DNA of 64,000 bases from Stropharia rugosoannulata (GCA_028532985.1 JANCIK010000011.1:558001-622000), one strand, 5' to 3'. Counted from the first letter of the stretch, positions 32,812-44,641 are shown. The notes: a model not told the origin generated them from the letters alone. Program-made: numbers and translations.

Positions 32812-34947
32812 TTAGATGTCCGTCGTTGAATACAGAATTAATCTCTTCGCAGCCTCAGAACGTGGCAGTATGGAGCACTGAAAAGGTTTTATACGTCTAA
32901 ATTGATCCCTTTGAGTCAATAACACCTCCGCTTCTGCTCATTGAAATTAATACTGACGTGACGAGTCCCACTTCATCGTATTCTCCCGATATTTCAATCT
33001 CACGGCCTTGGTTGTCCTTTGACTTGCCTACACTGAACGTCGCAATAATGGAGGCAATTGTAAGCCACATCTGCAATTTGTTTAGCTGTCGTGAAGTCTG
33101 TACAAAGGGAATGAGATGCATTACTGTGGCACTGGCGACATGCTTTCCTACACAGATTCTGAGAAGGATTGACGTTACTGAATGTTTCGAGTTCCGATGC
33201 GTTATGTACTTACCGCCGGCCAAACCCAAATGCAAGCACGCGGTCATCCCCGTTAAGCTTGCCTTCAACGTCGAAGTAACGATCCGGGCTAAAGGTATAT
33301 GGATCCTTATACTTCCTTTCGTCACGAGCCATGGCCCTAATCCATAGTGTGACAGTAAGCATGGTAACGAAGAGCTTAGAGCTAGCATTTATGTACCAAA
33401 CATTGGGAATGACAGCGGTTCCTGAGTATCAAAATACCAATAGCCATGGAGTGAGCATGAAACATGAGGTGTATAGCAGAGGGCGTACCCCTTGGAATGT
33501 AATAGTCACGGTATACATCGTCCTCCGAAGATTGGTGGAAAATTAGCTGTGGAAGAGGAGGCCTCAGTCTAAGTACCTCGCGGTAGATAGCTTCTATGTA
33601 TGGCATGGTGGCGCGATCTCCAAAGTCAGGTAGACGGCCATTTCCCACAACTGCATCAATTTCAGCCTGTGCTTTCCGTTGAATGTCGGGGTTAGTCGCA
33701 AGAGAGTAAAAGAGTGTTGATGTGGCGGATACTGTTGTATCGGCTGCCGCTACAACTTCAATGAGCAAGATATAGCGAGAAAATGACTATGCATATCACA
33801 CTGACCGACGTATGTGGTAAAGGCTAGATCTCCAATCAGTTTTTCTTCTTCTACTGACCCCCCGTATTTCTCGAGATGCTTTGCCACGATTGACTGAGCT
33901 GCTGTTCCCTCCTTCTATACCCTTGCTTAGTACGTTGAAGATACATAAAATGTTAGGATGAGCGACTCACCAGCTGCCTCTTAACATTCTCCAAAGGTTT
34001 TGTTAGGAGGAAGTCGGTCAAATGTCTTGTCTCCTGCGCCATTCTCTGGGAAACAGCTCCCGGAAGCCACGGTGGGATGTACCTCAAAAAATGGAAAAGT
34101 CCGATTAACGTAAAGCCGGGTTGGAGAAGTCGGAAAGCCATGGTGGCATTTTCGTCCGCGGCGACAACAAAGGGATCCTCCAACGATTCGAGGTTATGAC
34201 CATACATCATGGACATAGGGATAGATACTGATAGCCTGGTGTGTATGGTCAGGTTCATGTTCGTGACTGATCATGATCATGAAGGGTGTATCTACTTACA
34301 TTTTGTTGTGGTCCTCAAACCTCTCTGGCGTCTCTAATAATCCACGCAGCATGTTGCCTACTTTCTCCCGTTGTATATGCTGGTATTCAATGGTAGCGTC
34401 TAGTCGAAAATGTTGCTGTGCGACTCTCCGATGTCTGCGCCAAAGGTTACCGAGAAACATGAATGCCATATTGGCCGTCCATCCGATCCTGCAAGAATTA
34501 AGGTATTATTCTCAATGGAGCTGTGGAGCGTACATGCGCAGGATAGGGTCGTCTGGTCTATCCGAGTAACTGCAAGCACGCCTCTCGAGTAGCTCCTCCG
34601 CATCTTCCAGTGAGTTCAGGATCAAGTAATGCTTCCCAAGCACACTTGCATGAAGTATGTCCGCTGGAATTTGTTGTCAGTTTCTATTCACCCGAACAAA
34701 ATGGCGTCCACGTACAGTCATATTGTTTGGTCCATCGCATATATGTAATCCCATGGTTACTTACTGGCATATCATACATATTTCCTACAATAGGAAGGGG
34801 CTTCGGGCCAGGAGCAAATGGTAGCCTTCTCTTCTTCGACACTACGATGTCTAGTAGCACCCTGAAGGCCAGAAGTAACCACACCGCAATGATGGCTTGA
34901 GATATTGGAATATATGCCGCAAAAAGCATCGTGAAGTGACTGAACAA
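32812..34947 (-). CDS. Cytochrome P450 with CVG heme loop, copy L
   Basis: This 523-residue P450 has 11 exons: 34716-34947, 34534-34663, 34300-34488, 33971-34235, 33806-33914, 33489-33755, 33397-33421, 33214-33336, 33125-33158, 32958-33070 and 32812-32896. An N-terminal anchor (ISQAIIAVWLLLAF) precedes FAPGPKPLPIVGN. Further landmarks are the GWTANMAFMFLGNLWRRHRR C-helix region, oxygen helix VVAAADTTVSA, ExxR as REVLR (E368-R371) and SPDRYF in place of PERF. The heme loop is FGFGRRICVGKH with Cys near 449, so the usual Pro after Cys is Val, a substitution also found in other fungal P450s. Intron positions differ from the other four P450s here, so it is another subfamily. The gene ends 590 bases from the metallopeptidase start. 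The substrate is unknown. Confidence 0.93.
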
Positions 34948-34992
34948 GTCTGATGAAAAGAGTACTGAGGAACAAGCACTCTAGGATGGCTC

Positions 34993-35000
34993 GTATATAG
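34993..35000 (-). promoter_or_regulatory. TATA box of P450 L
   Basis: The minus strand reads CTATATAC 46 bases upstream of the chosen ATG at 34947. A second in-frame Met lies six codons on. Confidence 0.45.
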
Positions 35001-35689
35001 CTAGATACGAGGATTCTTCGACTTATAGATCACCCTCTTCCGGCCTACGATGCAAGCGGACATGAAACTTCCTTATGGATTCTTCAGCACTTTTGAATCG
35101 ATACTTCGTTTTTCCTTGATCATCAGCTATGGGATAGTATGAGAGAAGACGCCACGTACAGAAAAGGTTCGAGGAATCTGTGATCCTCCCTCACTGTGCA
35201 CCATAGTACACTGTATTACTCCCAATACACGCCGCGCTAAGACCATAAAGAAGGCACATATGCATCTTACCTTTTGTGGGCGACTTCAAGGCAACTTAAT
35301 CACTCCGCCACTGTGTTGCCAGTGCAGTGATCAAAGTTTTCCGTGGCACTCAGGAAATGCGAGACGATGTTGGTCTTGTGTTGGTCTGATGCAAGTCTGA
35401 AGATCTTATGTTTGTCCTTGTCGCCAAATTGTCCCTTTCGGCCCGCCGGAACTTGAAGCTAAATTCAAAGCGCGCCGACACCGCCGCGTCTTTTGATTGT
35501 TGAACTTTGTCTTCAACCTTCAGTGCTTCCAAAGCCAGTTCAAAGCTCTTCAGCCACCCAACAGGCACCTATCTTCCCATCCAAGGTTTAAATTTATTTA
35601 CTTACTCTTGTTTGATTGGAAAACGCAGGGGGGGATTTATTCGAAGCAAGGCAAAAGCAAGGTCATTTGTTCCGCCGTTCTGCCTCAAG
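35001..35689. other. Intergenic region upstream of P450 L
   Basis: I see no gene. Short ORFs at 35350-35570 on both strands lack motifs. Confidence 0.45.
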
Positions 35690-35812
35690 TAACTCTTCCG
35701 CGTCTTAGGGATCAAGTAATTATTTCCTACTACACTTGTAAGTATGTCCGCTGAAATTCGTTGTTAGTTTCTGTCAACCCCTCCAAAAAAAATGTCCACG
35801 CCAAGTCTACGT
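35690..35812 (-). pseudogene. Fragment of a P450 L-like exon 2
   Basis: This stretch matches P450 L around 34585-34715 with many substitutions and small gaps: shared runs include AGTA-CTC-TCCGC-TCTT, GGATCAAGTAAT, CACTTG, AAGTATGTCCGCTG and ATGTCCACG. In L this covers the end of exon 2, intron 1 and the end of exon 1. The remaining P450 is not seen nearby, so it is a short relic of a duplicated copy. Confidence 0.65.
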
Positions 35813-35815
35813 ACA

Positions 35816-35842
35816 TTCAAATATTCAATATTCAATATTCAA
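35816..35842. repeat. Short tandem repeat TATTCAA
   Basis: About four copies of a seven-base unit (ATTCAAT/TATTCAA) occur in a row just right of the P450 fragment. Confidence 0.6.
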
Positions 35843-35984
35843 CAGCTGCTGAGTTATAATGACCCCACGTGCTTTCAGACTCCGCCACCAGCTCCTCTTT
35901 CAATACTAGCACTACTTACCTATTATCCGCCTCCCTTCCAACATCGCTTTCGTCCCTTTTCTTTCAAAATTGCTATAGAATGCA

Positions 35985-37002
35985 ATGAATGAGGGTAGAA
36001 AATACGATTATTTTAGGGCCTTCAGATTGTCCTACTTAGTGATCCTGGTGTCGGAAAATTGTATGTTTTCTTAGCCTCTCTTGGGTGTTTCTTATTAACT
36101 CGTTCTTGCCATTTAGCAGCAATTGTGCGTGTAATTCGTCCCTTAGTAGTCAAAATTTGACGACCAACCTTGTCCTTTGCTTTGTAGTGCTTTCGCGATT
36201 CAAAAGTTATCAATTCAACCTGGAATCCAAGTCTACAATCGGTGTCGAGGCTTCCATCAGGTTTATTATCTTCGACGGGAAGACGATGCAAGCGAAATTT
36301 GGGACACAGGCCCGTCTTTAGCTTTTTCTGGGACCCCATGTTGCGCCGCAGCTCTGCACCGACACTCCACGTGGGGTCCCCTGTTGAGCAATAATGACTC
36401 GTTCTGCTTCCAGCGGGAAAAGAACGCTATCGTGCGATCACTTCTATGTGAGTAGCTGTACCTGAAGCCCGCAATCTCCGCGCACTGACCTCTTGTGTTG
36501 CTTTATAGCTACTACCGTGGTGCGGTTGGCGCCCTGCTCGTGTACGATATTGCCAAACACCATAATGTGCCACGGTGGTTGATGGAGCTCCGCGAAGGCG
36601 CTGATTCGAACATCGTAATCATGCTCGCCGGGAACAAGAGCGATTTGAAGCACCTGCGTGTTGTGACTACAGAGGAGGCCAAGGCCTTTTCAAGTGCGTT
36701 CCACTCCCCCGAAACTTACACTTGTGATCCATGCTGATTACTCTACAGTTGAGAACGGACTGTTGTTTATCGAAACGTCGGCGCTGGACGCCTCTAATGT
36801 CGAGTCCGCTTTCCAAACTGTCCTCAGTGGTACGTTAGCCCGTTGCCATTGGTAAAGCATGTGGATGAGTCATGACTGATCGGACAATGCAGATATCTAC
36901 CGTACAGTCTCGAGTGAAACCTGCGAGTCGTCGAGCTCTAACATTGAGCTGCCCAAGGAGAGCATCGACGTCGGCCCGAGCATGGATTCGAATGCGAACT
37001 AG
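35985..37002 (+). pseudogene. Broken Rab11/Ypt31-type GTPase copy
   Basis: Rab11/Ypt31 sequence is recognisable throughout but damaged at the start. The P-loop reads SDPGVGKL instead of GDSGVGKS and lies out of frame with the upstream KYDYF. The effector part FNLESKSTIGVE is intact, then one base is missing between KTMQA and the IWDT of switch II. The next intron would have to begin with GC. From GKERYRAITS the copy is well kept: [17 protein letters not shown], the [10 protein letters not shown] nucleotide motif, IETSALDASNVESAFQTVLS and DIYRTVSS. It ends DSNAN without the C-terminal cysteines that Rab proteins need for prenylation. A recent duplicate that has decayed is the best reading; sequencing error is the alternative for the single missing base. 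Confidence 0.8.
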
Positions 37003-37908
37003 GGGATACAAGTGCCGCTAAGCTCGCGTACTGTTCTTGTTACCGCTAGGCCGGTTTGTGTTACCCACTTATTGTTGGGCATCTTTTAGGGGACATGCTT
37101 TCTCGGATGTACCAATTATCTATACCTACTAGTTGCCTACCAGTCCTTCACCCCGCAGACATGGACTTGTTTCTGCAGACCATCTCTAATTCATAAGTCA
37201 CCGTGCGAAACCGGCACCGACACGGCACGCCCGCCGCGACCTGCTCACATCGCCCGGAGGCATGCGCGCGCCGCCGGTTTCGCCCAAGCTCAAGACCCTG
37301 CGGGTTCAGAAACCCTTACAGTGCGTCACTCACGAACACGGGTGAAGTTTATGAGATGATGGGTGGGATAGAGAGCAGATCGGTGGGGTACAAACGGCAA
37401 ACAAACGGGTGGGATTGCGCGCCCGGTTTATGTTAGCAGCGCCGCCCGAGTGCCAACGCCTGACGCTTTGCTAAAGAGCGTCGTAGCGCGCTGCGCACAT
37501 GCTCCATGGAGTAAAACACAAGCTGTCGCAGGTCTATTACATGTCACCGTGCTCTTACGGTCAACTCAGGCGGGATTCTGAGATTAATTCGAGGCAAGGC
37601 AAACTTCAAAGCGTGGTCCGGGCGCTAATGATCGGAGTAATACATATCTGTTCCGACGTTCTGCCTGCATGCAATCCTTATCTCCGTTACGACTCCACCC
37701 GTCTACTTGTCTATCACGACATGTTCGACATCGACAGGCGGTGCACCTTTGGTGATATGTCTGTTGAGGCTGTGGGCATGAGATTCGGTATAGAATTTGG
37801 ATCTCACGTCACTAAAAGCACAGCATTTGAAGACATAAATGGCCCAATGCTTATAATTTGCTGAGTATAAGATAGCTCGTCCTTTGTTCATGAGAATAGC
37901 ACCCAATC
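37003..37908. other. Intergenic region, GC-rich patch, no gene recognised
   Basis: A GC-rich patch at about 37205-37320 is open in several frames and looks like an old coding fragment, but no family could be named. At about 37580-37670 the sequence weakly resembles 35635-35690. The right end holds a TATAAG (37866) for the next gene. Confidence 0.4.
37866..37871 (+). promoter_or_regulatory. TATA box
   Basis: TATAAG lies 38 bases upstream of the ATG at 37909. Confidence 0.4.
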
Positions 37909-39783
37909 ATGTTTATAGCTCTCTTTTCTCTGGCGTTGCTCCAGTGCCTTCAAGGTGCTCCTCTACATGATCCCCAGTCAACCGTACTCGCATCCAATGC
38001 AACTCAACCTGGATCATCTCCAGATGCTCGCTCTCAGCTACAGTTAGGGACACGCACCGAGTCCGACATTATCATTACCTGTCTTGCAACAATTTTTGCA
38101 TGCACATGGACGGCCATCCACCCCAATATTCCTGCTCCCAACGACTCCAGTATTGACACATTCAAAAGGCGTATCAGGATGACCTTATACGCACTGATTG
38201 CCCCCGAGGCAATTACGACCTTTGCAATGAGGCAATGGCTGGGGGCAATCGAAATTGCGAACAAATACAATGAATGGGCTGAGAAGCGTGAGTGAAATAG
38301 TATCGACATGCTTGACCCTGGGATAACTGATAGTTGTAATTCCAATACAGGAAACCAGGGTATGGAAACTCGCTGTCCAACAATCTCCAGTGTAGAGCAA
38401 CTGTCATATTTTGGTTCTACCCGATTGGATACTGAGGACCTCGACAGGGAGAATTACGCGACCGCTAATGTCAGTGAGGGAAATATTGCACCAGAAGAAC
38501 CAGAAGCAGTGTACCCATCTAACCTCAGTATGGGACACAGTAGTACGGGGACATTGGAAACTCATTCAGCAGCAGCATACGACACTATAGGCCGAATTCG
38601 CAGTGTATCTTTCTCTCTGACTGATAAAGATTCATTTCGGACGTCGGGCATTGCTCAAAGCTCACAGGGTAACGCTGAACAGACTCGGAGGTGGAAGTTA
38701 GTACCATCGCTTATGGCGAAGCTGTCTTACAGGCCGGTTCCAACAGAAAGAATGAATCACGAAACGATGAGATGGACGACAGCTCACGGTTTCTTTATCC
38801 AGATGGGAGGCTATATCGTGTCAAAGAAGGGGATACCGCTGTTTACAGTGTCCAGTGACAACCAAATTGGGGATGCTTCAGCCACTAGCACCATCAGTGG
38901 CGCCACCTCGAATTACGCCTCCAATATCTACGATCTCGTTGATAAAAAGATGATCGAACCTCCTTCAATAACGGAGGCCGAGATCCAAGACCGCAGCAAA
39001 GGGGACGCCATTTCGAAGACATTTGTTATTCTTCAGACGTCATGGTTTTTCATTCAATGCATTGCCAGGTGGTCAGCTGGACTCGTCGTCACCGAGCTCG
39101 AAGTCATCACGCTAGGATTTGTTGCATTAAACGGGCTCACATACATGTTCTGGTGGCACAAGCCGCAGAACGTAAATGTCCCGGTTTACTTGGAATGGAC
39201 TGCTACTCGGGTTCCACCAAATCCCCGGAAATATACACGAAAACAGAGCATGTTCATGAGGCGTCTACAGAGCTCGCGCAACACCGGTGCAAGTGTTTTG
39301 AAGACCGTTTGGATGTTGATTATAACGCCCCTCGTCCCAATTGCATCTCTCATTATGGACAAAGATTACTTTGGCGAAACATCTGTGCCTTTACGGGTAT
39401 CCATGTTTCACTCCCACATGTCCGAGGCGTCTAGTAAACAAGTCGATCTATGGATGTCACTAGTCGCCTCGATCTTTGGAGGGATCCACCTAGCATTATC
39501 CTGGTTTGTTGCTTTCCCGTCACAAGGATACATGATAACTTGGAGAGTATGTGCTATTATACTCACTTTTGTCCCTCTTACCGTTGTTCCAATATGTAGC
39601 ATAATTGTGCGGAGCAGAAACTCACTACTGACGAGATTGACTGGTATATCTACTGTTATATTGGCCATTCTTTATATTACATCTAGAATAACTCTGATAG
39701 TGCTTTCATTGTCCTCCCTTCAACATCTTCCATTCGATGCTCTTACATCTATTACATGGCTTTCTTCTTTCCCACATATATAG
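37909..39783 (+). CDS. Large fungal membrane protein of unknown function, copy 2
   Basis: This 603-residue paralogue of the gene at 15095 has the same two-exon layout (37909-38287, 38351-39783; intron at the same place and phase). It starts with a signal peptide (MFIALFSLALLQCLQG), then LGTRTESDIIITCLATIFAC, TWTAIHPNIPAPNDSS and APEAITTFAMRQWLGA. The middle linker (about residues 130-260) is unrelated to that of copy 1. The second half repeats WTTAHGFFIQMGGYIVSKKG, IQDRSKGDAISKTFVILQTS, WFFIQCIARWSAGLVVTEL and FWWHKPQNVNVPVYLEW, and several hydrophobic segments follow. The strong conservation of the ends with a free linker suggests selection on the membrane parts. The function is unknown. Confidence 0.87.
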
Positions 39784-40174
39784 CATCAACTTTTCATCTA
39801 ATAAAATCTAGTTCGGAAAAAAGATATTTACCATCATCGAGATGACCATGTAAGTTATTTATTTTATAAAGCTGTATGAGGCTCCTTTTATGTTGGCAGA
39901 ACATCGATTCCGTGTGTCGGAGGCGCAGATAAAGAAATCTCTCAAAGTTGGCATCTACGATTTCTATTTTTAGCTTTCATTCTATTTTTAACCTTTATGT
40001 ATATCAGCCGTCGTGGTGCGTGGCTTGTGCATGGCAGTACAAGATGCATGTTCATGACGAATAGACCACTCAACCTACCCCACATTATTCAGAGGCCATA
40101 CCTTTCATAATAGTATTTTACTGTACTCCAGGCGATCCCAATACTTTGCTCAGGACGCGGCAGTACTACTACTA
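39784..40174. other. Short intergenic region
   Basis: This AT-rich spacer holds the 3' flank of one gene and the 5' flank of the next. No ORF of interest is present. Confidence 0.5.
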
Positions 40175-41783
40175 ATGGCTGTTACTCTATCGCCCGACGA
40201 CGCACTCCGTTTTGACAGTACGTTACTTCCCCAATCGATAGAAATATGACTCGCATTCCTTTGGTTTCTTCTTTCTCGTAGTATCAAAGGATGAGACCTC
40301 TAAGGCCACGTTGAAGGTTCAAAACCGTAACACATTCAGCATTGCGTTCAAAGTGAAAACCACTGATCCCAAGGTAGGTCACGTTCAAGACTTTATTAAT
40401 ATTAGGTTTTGACAGTCATCGGAACACATAGAACTACTTGTCAAAGCCGAATAAGGGACTTCTAAAGTCCGGTGAAAGCATATATGTAATCAGTGAGTTC
40501 TCTCGAGCATAGTCATGTCAGTCAAATGGTAAATTGATATGAATAGTACATGTATCCGCCGAGAAGATGCGAAAGTCAAAAGTAGATCAACCATGCAAGG
40601 ATAAGCTCCTGATTCAAAGCGTAGTGATGGATTCGGAGCTCGACAAATCCTCTACATTAAACAATGTGCGTTAGGTTTGCTAGATCATTAGTTTCCCATT
40701 ATGATGTATTACACTCAGTGGGAGACTGCACGACGCGACCAGCTTTTCGACCACAGGTTACGAGTGGAATATTCTCCTGCAGACGAGACGGAAAATATAC
40801 TGCAGAATATTCCATGGTTCACGCCTTCGGTGAGGGAACGATGGAAAGATATATCAAACTTTGCTAGTGAGGGGGACACAACGCCTTCAGGACAGGCTCG
40901 CCCCGCAGGGCTTCCTTCCTTGGCTTTCTCCCTATGGCCTGACAAGAGACTGGAAATATTAGGAGGTGTGTTGTGCATTTTTCTATTTATTATTGAATAT
41001 CTTGAACCGTCAGCAAGGCCAAACCCGTGACTCCAACTGCAGTTGGATGATGGTCTGTAATGACAGCAAGTCTCCAATTGCATTCAAGATCTATACGTCT
41101 GTTAAAGGTGTAAGTTTTATGAGTCTTCTCATTCAAGACCCATCAAATCAAATTGCTCTCAAAGCGATACACCGTTCGCCCAAATATGGGTAGAGTGCCT
41201 GTAGGCAGGGCTATGCTCATACAAGGTAAATGCCTTTGAGAAGTGGGCCGGGCACGTATGAGGACGTCTAACGCAATATCTCTTTCGCAGTTGCATATAA
41301 TGGCCCCCATGGCGGAAATTTTGTTGACAAACTCCGAGTGAACAGTGTCCTTATCATGCCAGATATTTCTCACGTTGCAGTCCCGGCTATTGTAAGAGTC
41401 CTCTAATTCATATTATGATGCATCTACCCTCTAATCCTAACGAGTAGTTTGATATGCTTGGTACTGCTGAGAGCAAGTATTGCATGTCATCGCAGAAGCT
41501 ACAGGTAGCGTATCGCTTTCATCCAGCTGGAGGGCCAGGGTTAGTCCCTGCCAGTAAAACAAACAAGCGAGTGAGTAGTACAGGATTTCACTATTCAGCT
41601 CATCTTGTATTAGATTTCGAGGATGGCTTACCTTCCAACGATAGGTGCTATTTCATAACGAACATGCAGGTGCTTATCCAGGGGCCTTACTACTTTGAGC
41701 TTAATGTATGCGACCAGACGCGTTTTTCAGATGATATTTGGAACTTCCAGCGCTTATCTGTGTTCCTTACATTTGAAATATGA
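40175..41783 (+). CDS. VAP-like protein with two tandem MSP domains
   Basis: The model encodes 383 residues with two major-sperm-protein (MSP) domains, the fold by which VAP proteins at the ER bind FFAT motifs. Exons are 40175-40217, 40282-40373, 40432-40492, 40547-40665, 40719-40965, 41018-41109, 41165-41225, 41291-41391 and 41448-41783. Domain 1 has LSPDDALRFD, FSIAFKVKTTDPKNYLSKPN and the binding-edge CKDKLLIQS. Domain 2 has CNDSKSPIAFKIYTS, GRYTVRPNMGRVP and VDKLRVNSVL. The exon sizes 92 and 61 nt recur in both domains, showing internal duplication. The FFAT-contact lysine is kept in both, but the following Met of VAPs is Leu in domain 1 and Arg in domain 2. No C-terminal membrane anchor is evident. 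The 3' end is uncertain, since splicing at 41570 would give a different short tail. Confidence 0.78.
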
Positions 41784-42212
41784 CAATATCATGATCAGAA
41801 ATACCCTAAAGTCCATTGGGAGATTTACGCCTACTAGTATTCTGTATAGTAATACAAGTTGTCCGTATGTCTAGGTGCGCTGTACGGTTTACTTGACCAG
41901 CCATAGTAATCATTTATAGATGGTATTTTTTCGTCTTAATCTCAATCTTTTTTGTCGCCGTTTTCACAGAATGAATATTTGACACTTTGAAGAAATCTGA
42001 AAAAAAAGCTGCCTGTATGTCGTTGTCAGCTGGCAAGTGGCTATCTCCGAAACGATAGCCGATGGCGGTGGCAGGCAAAGAGGGGCAAAGGTGTGCAAAC
42101 AGCGAGGCATCATACAAGGGCTTGGCATGCCGAGCTCACTTTGATCTCTTGCCATAAAACAACCATAAAGCGTATTATAGGTTTCGTATACTGAGAGCGA
42201 GGAGATAACACA
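41784..42212. other. Short intergenic region
   Basis: This is the spacer between the MSP gene and the HET gene. No coding sequence is supportable; short minus-strand ORFs lack motifs. Confidence 0.5.
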
Positions 42213-44442
42213 ATGGCAGAGTCAGCAGGTATGTGCATCTATAGGGTTTAAGACCTTGAAGTAATTTGTTTCTTATGACATCAAAAGGAAGTTCCGCCAC
42301 CGAAAACCGGACTTCAATTCATGAAGTAATCGATGCCCGGGGGAAACAGATCCTTTCCGCGCTAATCGACTTCATACAACCCATTGCTCATTTCCCATCT
42401 CCTAGTGTGAATAAGACAGGTAACCTCAGTATTCTATTACAATTACGCCATATTTACCTAAATGTTCATTTAGATGATCAGAAGAGAGGTACCGTAGATG
42501 ACGTGCACTTTGACTACTTGGTCAGCTCACGTACGACCCAAAGATGCTCTTCTAGAGCTAGTGGAGGGAAAGAAACTATTAACCTCTCTCTCGGAGTTCA
42601 TAGAGGCCGTTGTCAGGCCAAATCATCCAGAGCAATTGAACCAAGTCTCAATAGGTACGCATTTTCATAACAATAGCCATCGTATAACCTACATTATCTT
42701 ACATATCTACATCCAGTGGATGAGAAAAAAAAGGTAAAACCTTCGGACATCAAAAGCGCTCAAGAAAAGACGCCATCGACAGAAGGTAAGGTAGGGTTTA
42801 AGCTTAAGGATCATACAACACTGCTCACGGAGCCATCACAGCTATTTCTGATTACTTGGAATCGCAAATTGTTAGCTTTCTTGGCAAGCACATCTTCAAC
42901 AACATGCCCATCCGCGTTTTAACGTTTGATTCTATGGGCAATAATATCAAAATGATCGAAAGGAGCGAAGTGTACAGCCTCGTCTTGGAGAGCGTTTGCA
43001 AAGAAGCCGCTGAACCCGATTTCCAGGCGGCATGGAGAAAAATCCAGAATATGGCCGGAAACGTCGTTGTCTTCAGCCAGGTAAAAGGGTATATCGAGCG
43101 TAGAGATCGAGAAAAACGGCTTATTAATGACCTTATCAACCACCACTCAAGATATGCGATTCTATCACACACCTGGCTTCGTAGCGTCCCCGGGGACGTG
43201 GTATACAAATACTGGGACAAAAGAATAGACTATCCGGAAGGCCACAGGAAGGTTGTCAAGTTCTGCGAGGTCGCTGCCAAAAACCACTCTGTCCGTTTTG
43301 GATGGATGGACAACGTCTGCATTAACAAAGACAGCAGTAGCGAGCTTGACGAGTCCATCCGATCAATGTACAAATGGTATCGCGGCTCGCATGTGTGCAT
43401 TTCCTACATGTCACAGACCAAAGAAGTCAACAAGTTGCACAGTGATTCATGGTTTACTCGCGGTTGGACTCTACAAGAACTACTAGCCCCCCTGGATAGC
43501 CACTTTTACGACATGAACTGGGAGCGATTCGGGCATATCGGCGATGCGCTGTTTCAACCGGCCATAGAAAGGGCTACGACCATCTCAAAGGCTGAACTTG
43601 AGCTCTGCAGTCAAGGTGAAATATTCAAAATTCCAATATCTCGGAGGCTCCAGCTAGCATCTAAACGTCAAGTAACTCGGGAAGAAGATACGGCATACTC
43701 ACTTATGGGCATCCTTGGCGTTGACATATCTATTGCTTATGGCGAGGGATCCGAGCATGCCTTTTTCCGTCTGGTTAGAGAGCTACTCACCACGAAGGAA
43801 GACGTCCTGGACGTGTTCAACCATTCCTACCATCCATCCAAGAAGCTCATTCCATCTACCGTGGCCAACTACATGCATCGATCCCAAGTATTCTACTCGC
43901 AGATTGAAGGCACTAAGGGTCAGCTTAACCAGTGGCAGCTTCCGGAACCTATATCCCTGACATACATGGGCTTACGCATGTCGCTTCTCCTTTTCCATGC
44001 CCTAAAGGTGGACAGTGCTGATCCACATCGCCAACCTATGGGGCGTATCTCTGGAAGTGTACGGATGTCCTTCAACGTAAATTACGACTACGATTTTGTA
44101 GAGCCGACATACAGTCTCTTGGATAAACGGATATATACAGAAGAGCTCGGCAAATACAAGGAACCCAGTGGATCGTGCCCTCTGGTTGTTACGTTTGCGG
44201 TCATGAACTTCGGCATTGAAGACGACAATATACTTCTCCCTATGGACTGCTTTTCTGTTCCCCTGGAGTTCAGCGCGTTCGCTAAGGGCAAAGGTGGCTT
44301 TGTGCGTTCCACAGATGACTTCAAGATCTTAAACGTTACTGCAGGCCCCATGTTCGAGGTCTCGTTGAATGAAGGAACTAGGTCCGTATCAATGGAAGCG
44401 CTAAGAGAACATGGGATTCAACTTGTAACGCTGTACTTGTAG
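42213..44442 (+). CDS. HET-domain protein with N-terminal helical repeats
   Basis: The model gives a 648-residue protein with a HET (heterokaryon incompatibility) domain, a TIR-like fold that triggers cell death or allorecognition in fungi. Exons are 42213-42228, 42288-42419, 42526-42654, 42717-42785 and 42842-44442. HET blocks are YAILSHTW (about residue 220), the FGWMDNVCINKD motif, SIRSMYKWYRGSHVCISYM and RGWTLQELLAP (about 322-332), then REEDTAYSLMGILGVDISIA with YGEGSEHAFFRL. The N terminus carries two similar helices in separate exons, GKQILSALIDFIQPIAHF and GKKLLTSLSEFIEAVVRP. This is where other HET proteins carry a partner-sensing part. No NACHT or WD repeats follow. The 5' exons are inferred by phase and are less certain than the big exon. 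Confidence 0.85.
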
Positions 44443-44641
44443 CATTTTCGATCTGACAAGTTCTCCAATAGAAATAGTTCTACACGTCGATTGTGACACA
44501 TAAATAGCACTAATACTAGTAGAAGGTTGTACATTAACAGTATTCTAGTATGTAACCAGGTTTCCTGCATATTACAAAGACAGATGCTGGTCTCAAAAAG
44601 ATTGTCCCAATAACAGAATCCCACAAGTGTAACGTCCATAA

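Noticed and set aside
40979..41783. Second half of the MSP gene first considered as a velvet-domain protein
   Set aside because: The RYTVRPNMGRVP block and exon pattern fit a second MSP domain; velvet signature blocks are absent.
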